From the NCBI GenBank assembly GCA_905221605.1, contig CAJNDS010002124.1, positions 1,285,421-1,349,420 on the forward strand: DNA of 64,000 nt, in the 5' to 3' direction. Position numbers and translations under genes: made by a program. The first letter of the stretch is position 1, and every line of letters begins with the position of its first letter. The stretch comes from Symbiodinium natans. Taxonomy: Eukaryota > Sar > Dinophyceae > Suessiales > Symbiodiniaceae. The notes under the pieces were generated by a model. It was not told the origin of the DNA and searched no databases. It saw only the letters and a list, made by a program, of their open reading frames with translations. Of this stretch, positions 63,913-64,000 are shown one piece after another.

Positions 63913-64000
63913 GCCAGGAGGAGGGTTTAGGGTTTAGGGTTTAGGGTTCAGGGTTTAGGGTTTAGGGTTTAGGGTTTCAGGGTTTCAGGGTTTAGGGGTT

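Noticed and set aside
1-64000. Window as a chromosome end because of the abundant TTTAGGG repeats
   Set aside because: Repeats are interstitial, short, in both orientations, and interleaved with exons of conserved genes across all 64 kb.

Overview
The window looks like nuclear DNA of a dinoflagellate (Suessiales/Symbiodiniaceae-like; lineage inferred). Two spliced genes can be read from conserved protein families. Their introns have the rule known from dinoflagellates: donors GT, GC or GA, and acceptors AG followed by G. No bacterial, viral, tRNA or rRNA gene was recognised. Most of the DNA is intron or spacer filled with (TTTAGGG)n/(CCCTAAA)n heptamers in both orientations, homopolymers, and short inverted-repeat (MITE-like) families. 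Most lines of a six-frame translation are therefore not genes. || Layout. (1) 1245-63912, + strand: the 3' part of a dynein heavy chain gene, open at both window edges. One exon near 1.25 kb carries the EPPPLDL motif that normally sits just before AAA6. Then about 35 kb follow without a recognised dynein exon. From 36646 to 63912, 22 tiny exons (18-92 nt) encode AAA6 and the C-terminal domain in order; phases agree at every junction except 39274/40405. (2) 57249-60026, same strand, inside the dynein intron 56754-61482: a complete 10-exon gene for a secreted GH16-family beta-glucanase-like enzyme. The exons sum to 1218 nt, 405 codons plus stop, with signal peptide, Cys-rich module and catalytic EIDTIE. 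(3) 47603-53285, inside the dynein intron 47288-53598: a foreign-looking 5.6 kb block with a 31-bp satellite, a 55-bp satellite of about 42 copies, and a pyrimidine-rich degenerate repeat. A 25-bp motif bounds it in inverted orientation. (4) 1.3-36.6 kb: many short coding-like fragments flanked like real exons but not assignable; at least one further nested gene is likely. || Two architectural signals stand out. Exons usually lie between CCCTAAA repeats on the 5' side and TTTAGGG repeats on the 3' side, so the two ends of an intron are complementary. Several GH16 introns coincide with or contain MITE-like elements, and the first bases of the intron are repeated at the start of the next exon (GAG, GCCCC, GAT, GAG, GATG, GTCC, GAA), as expected of insertion-derived introns (introners).
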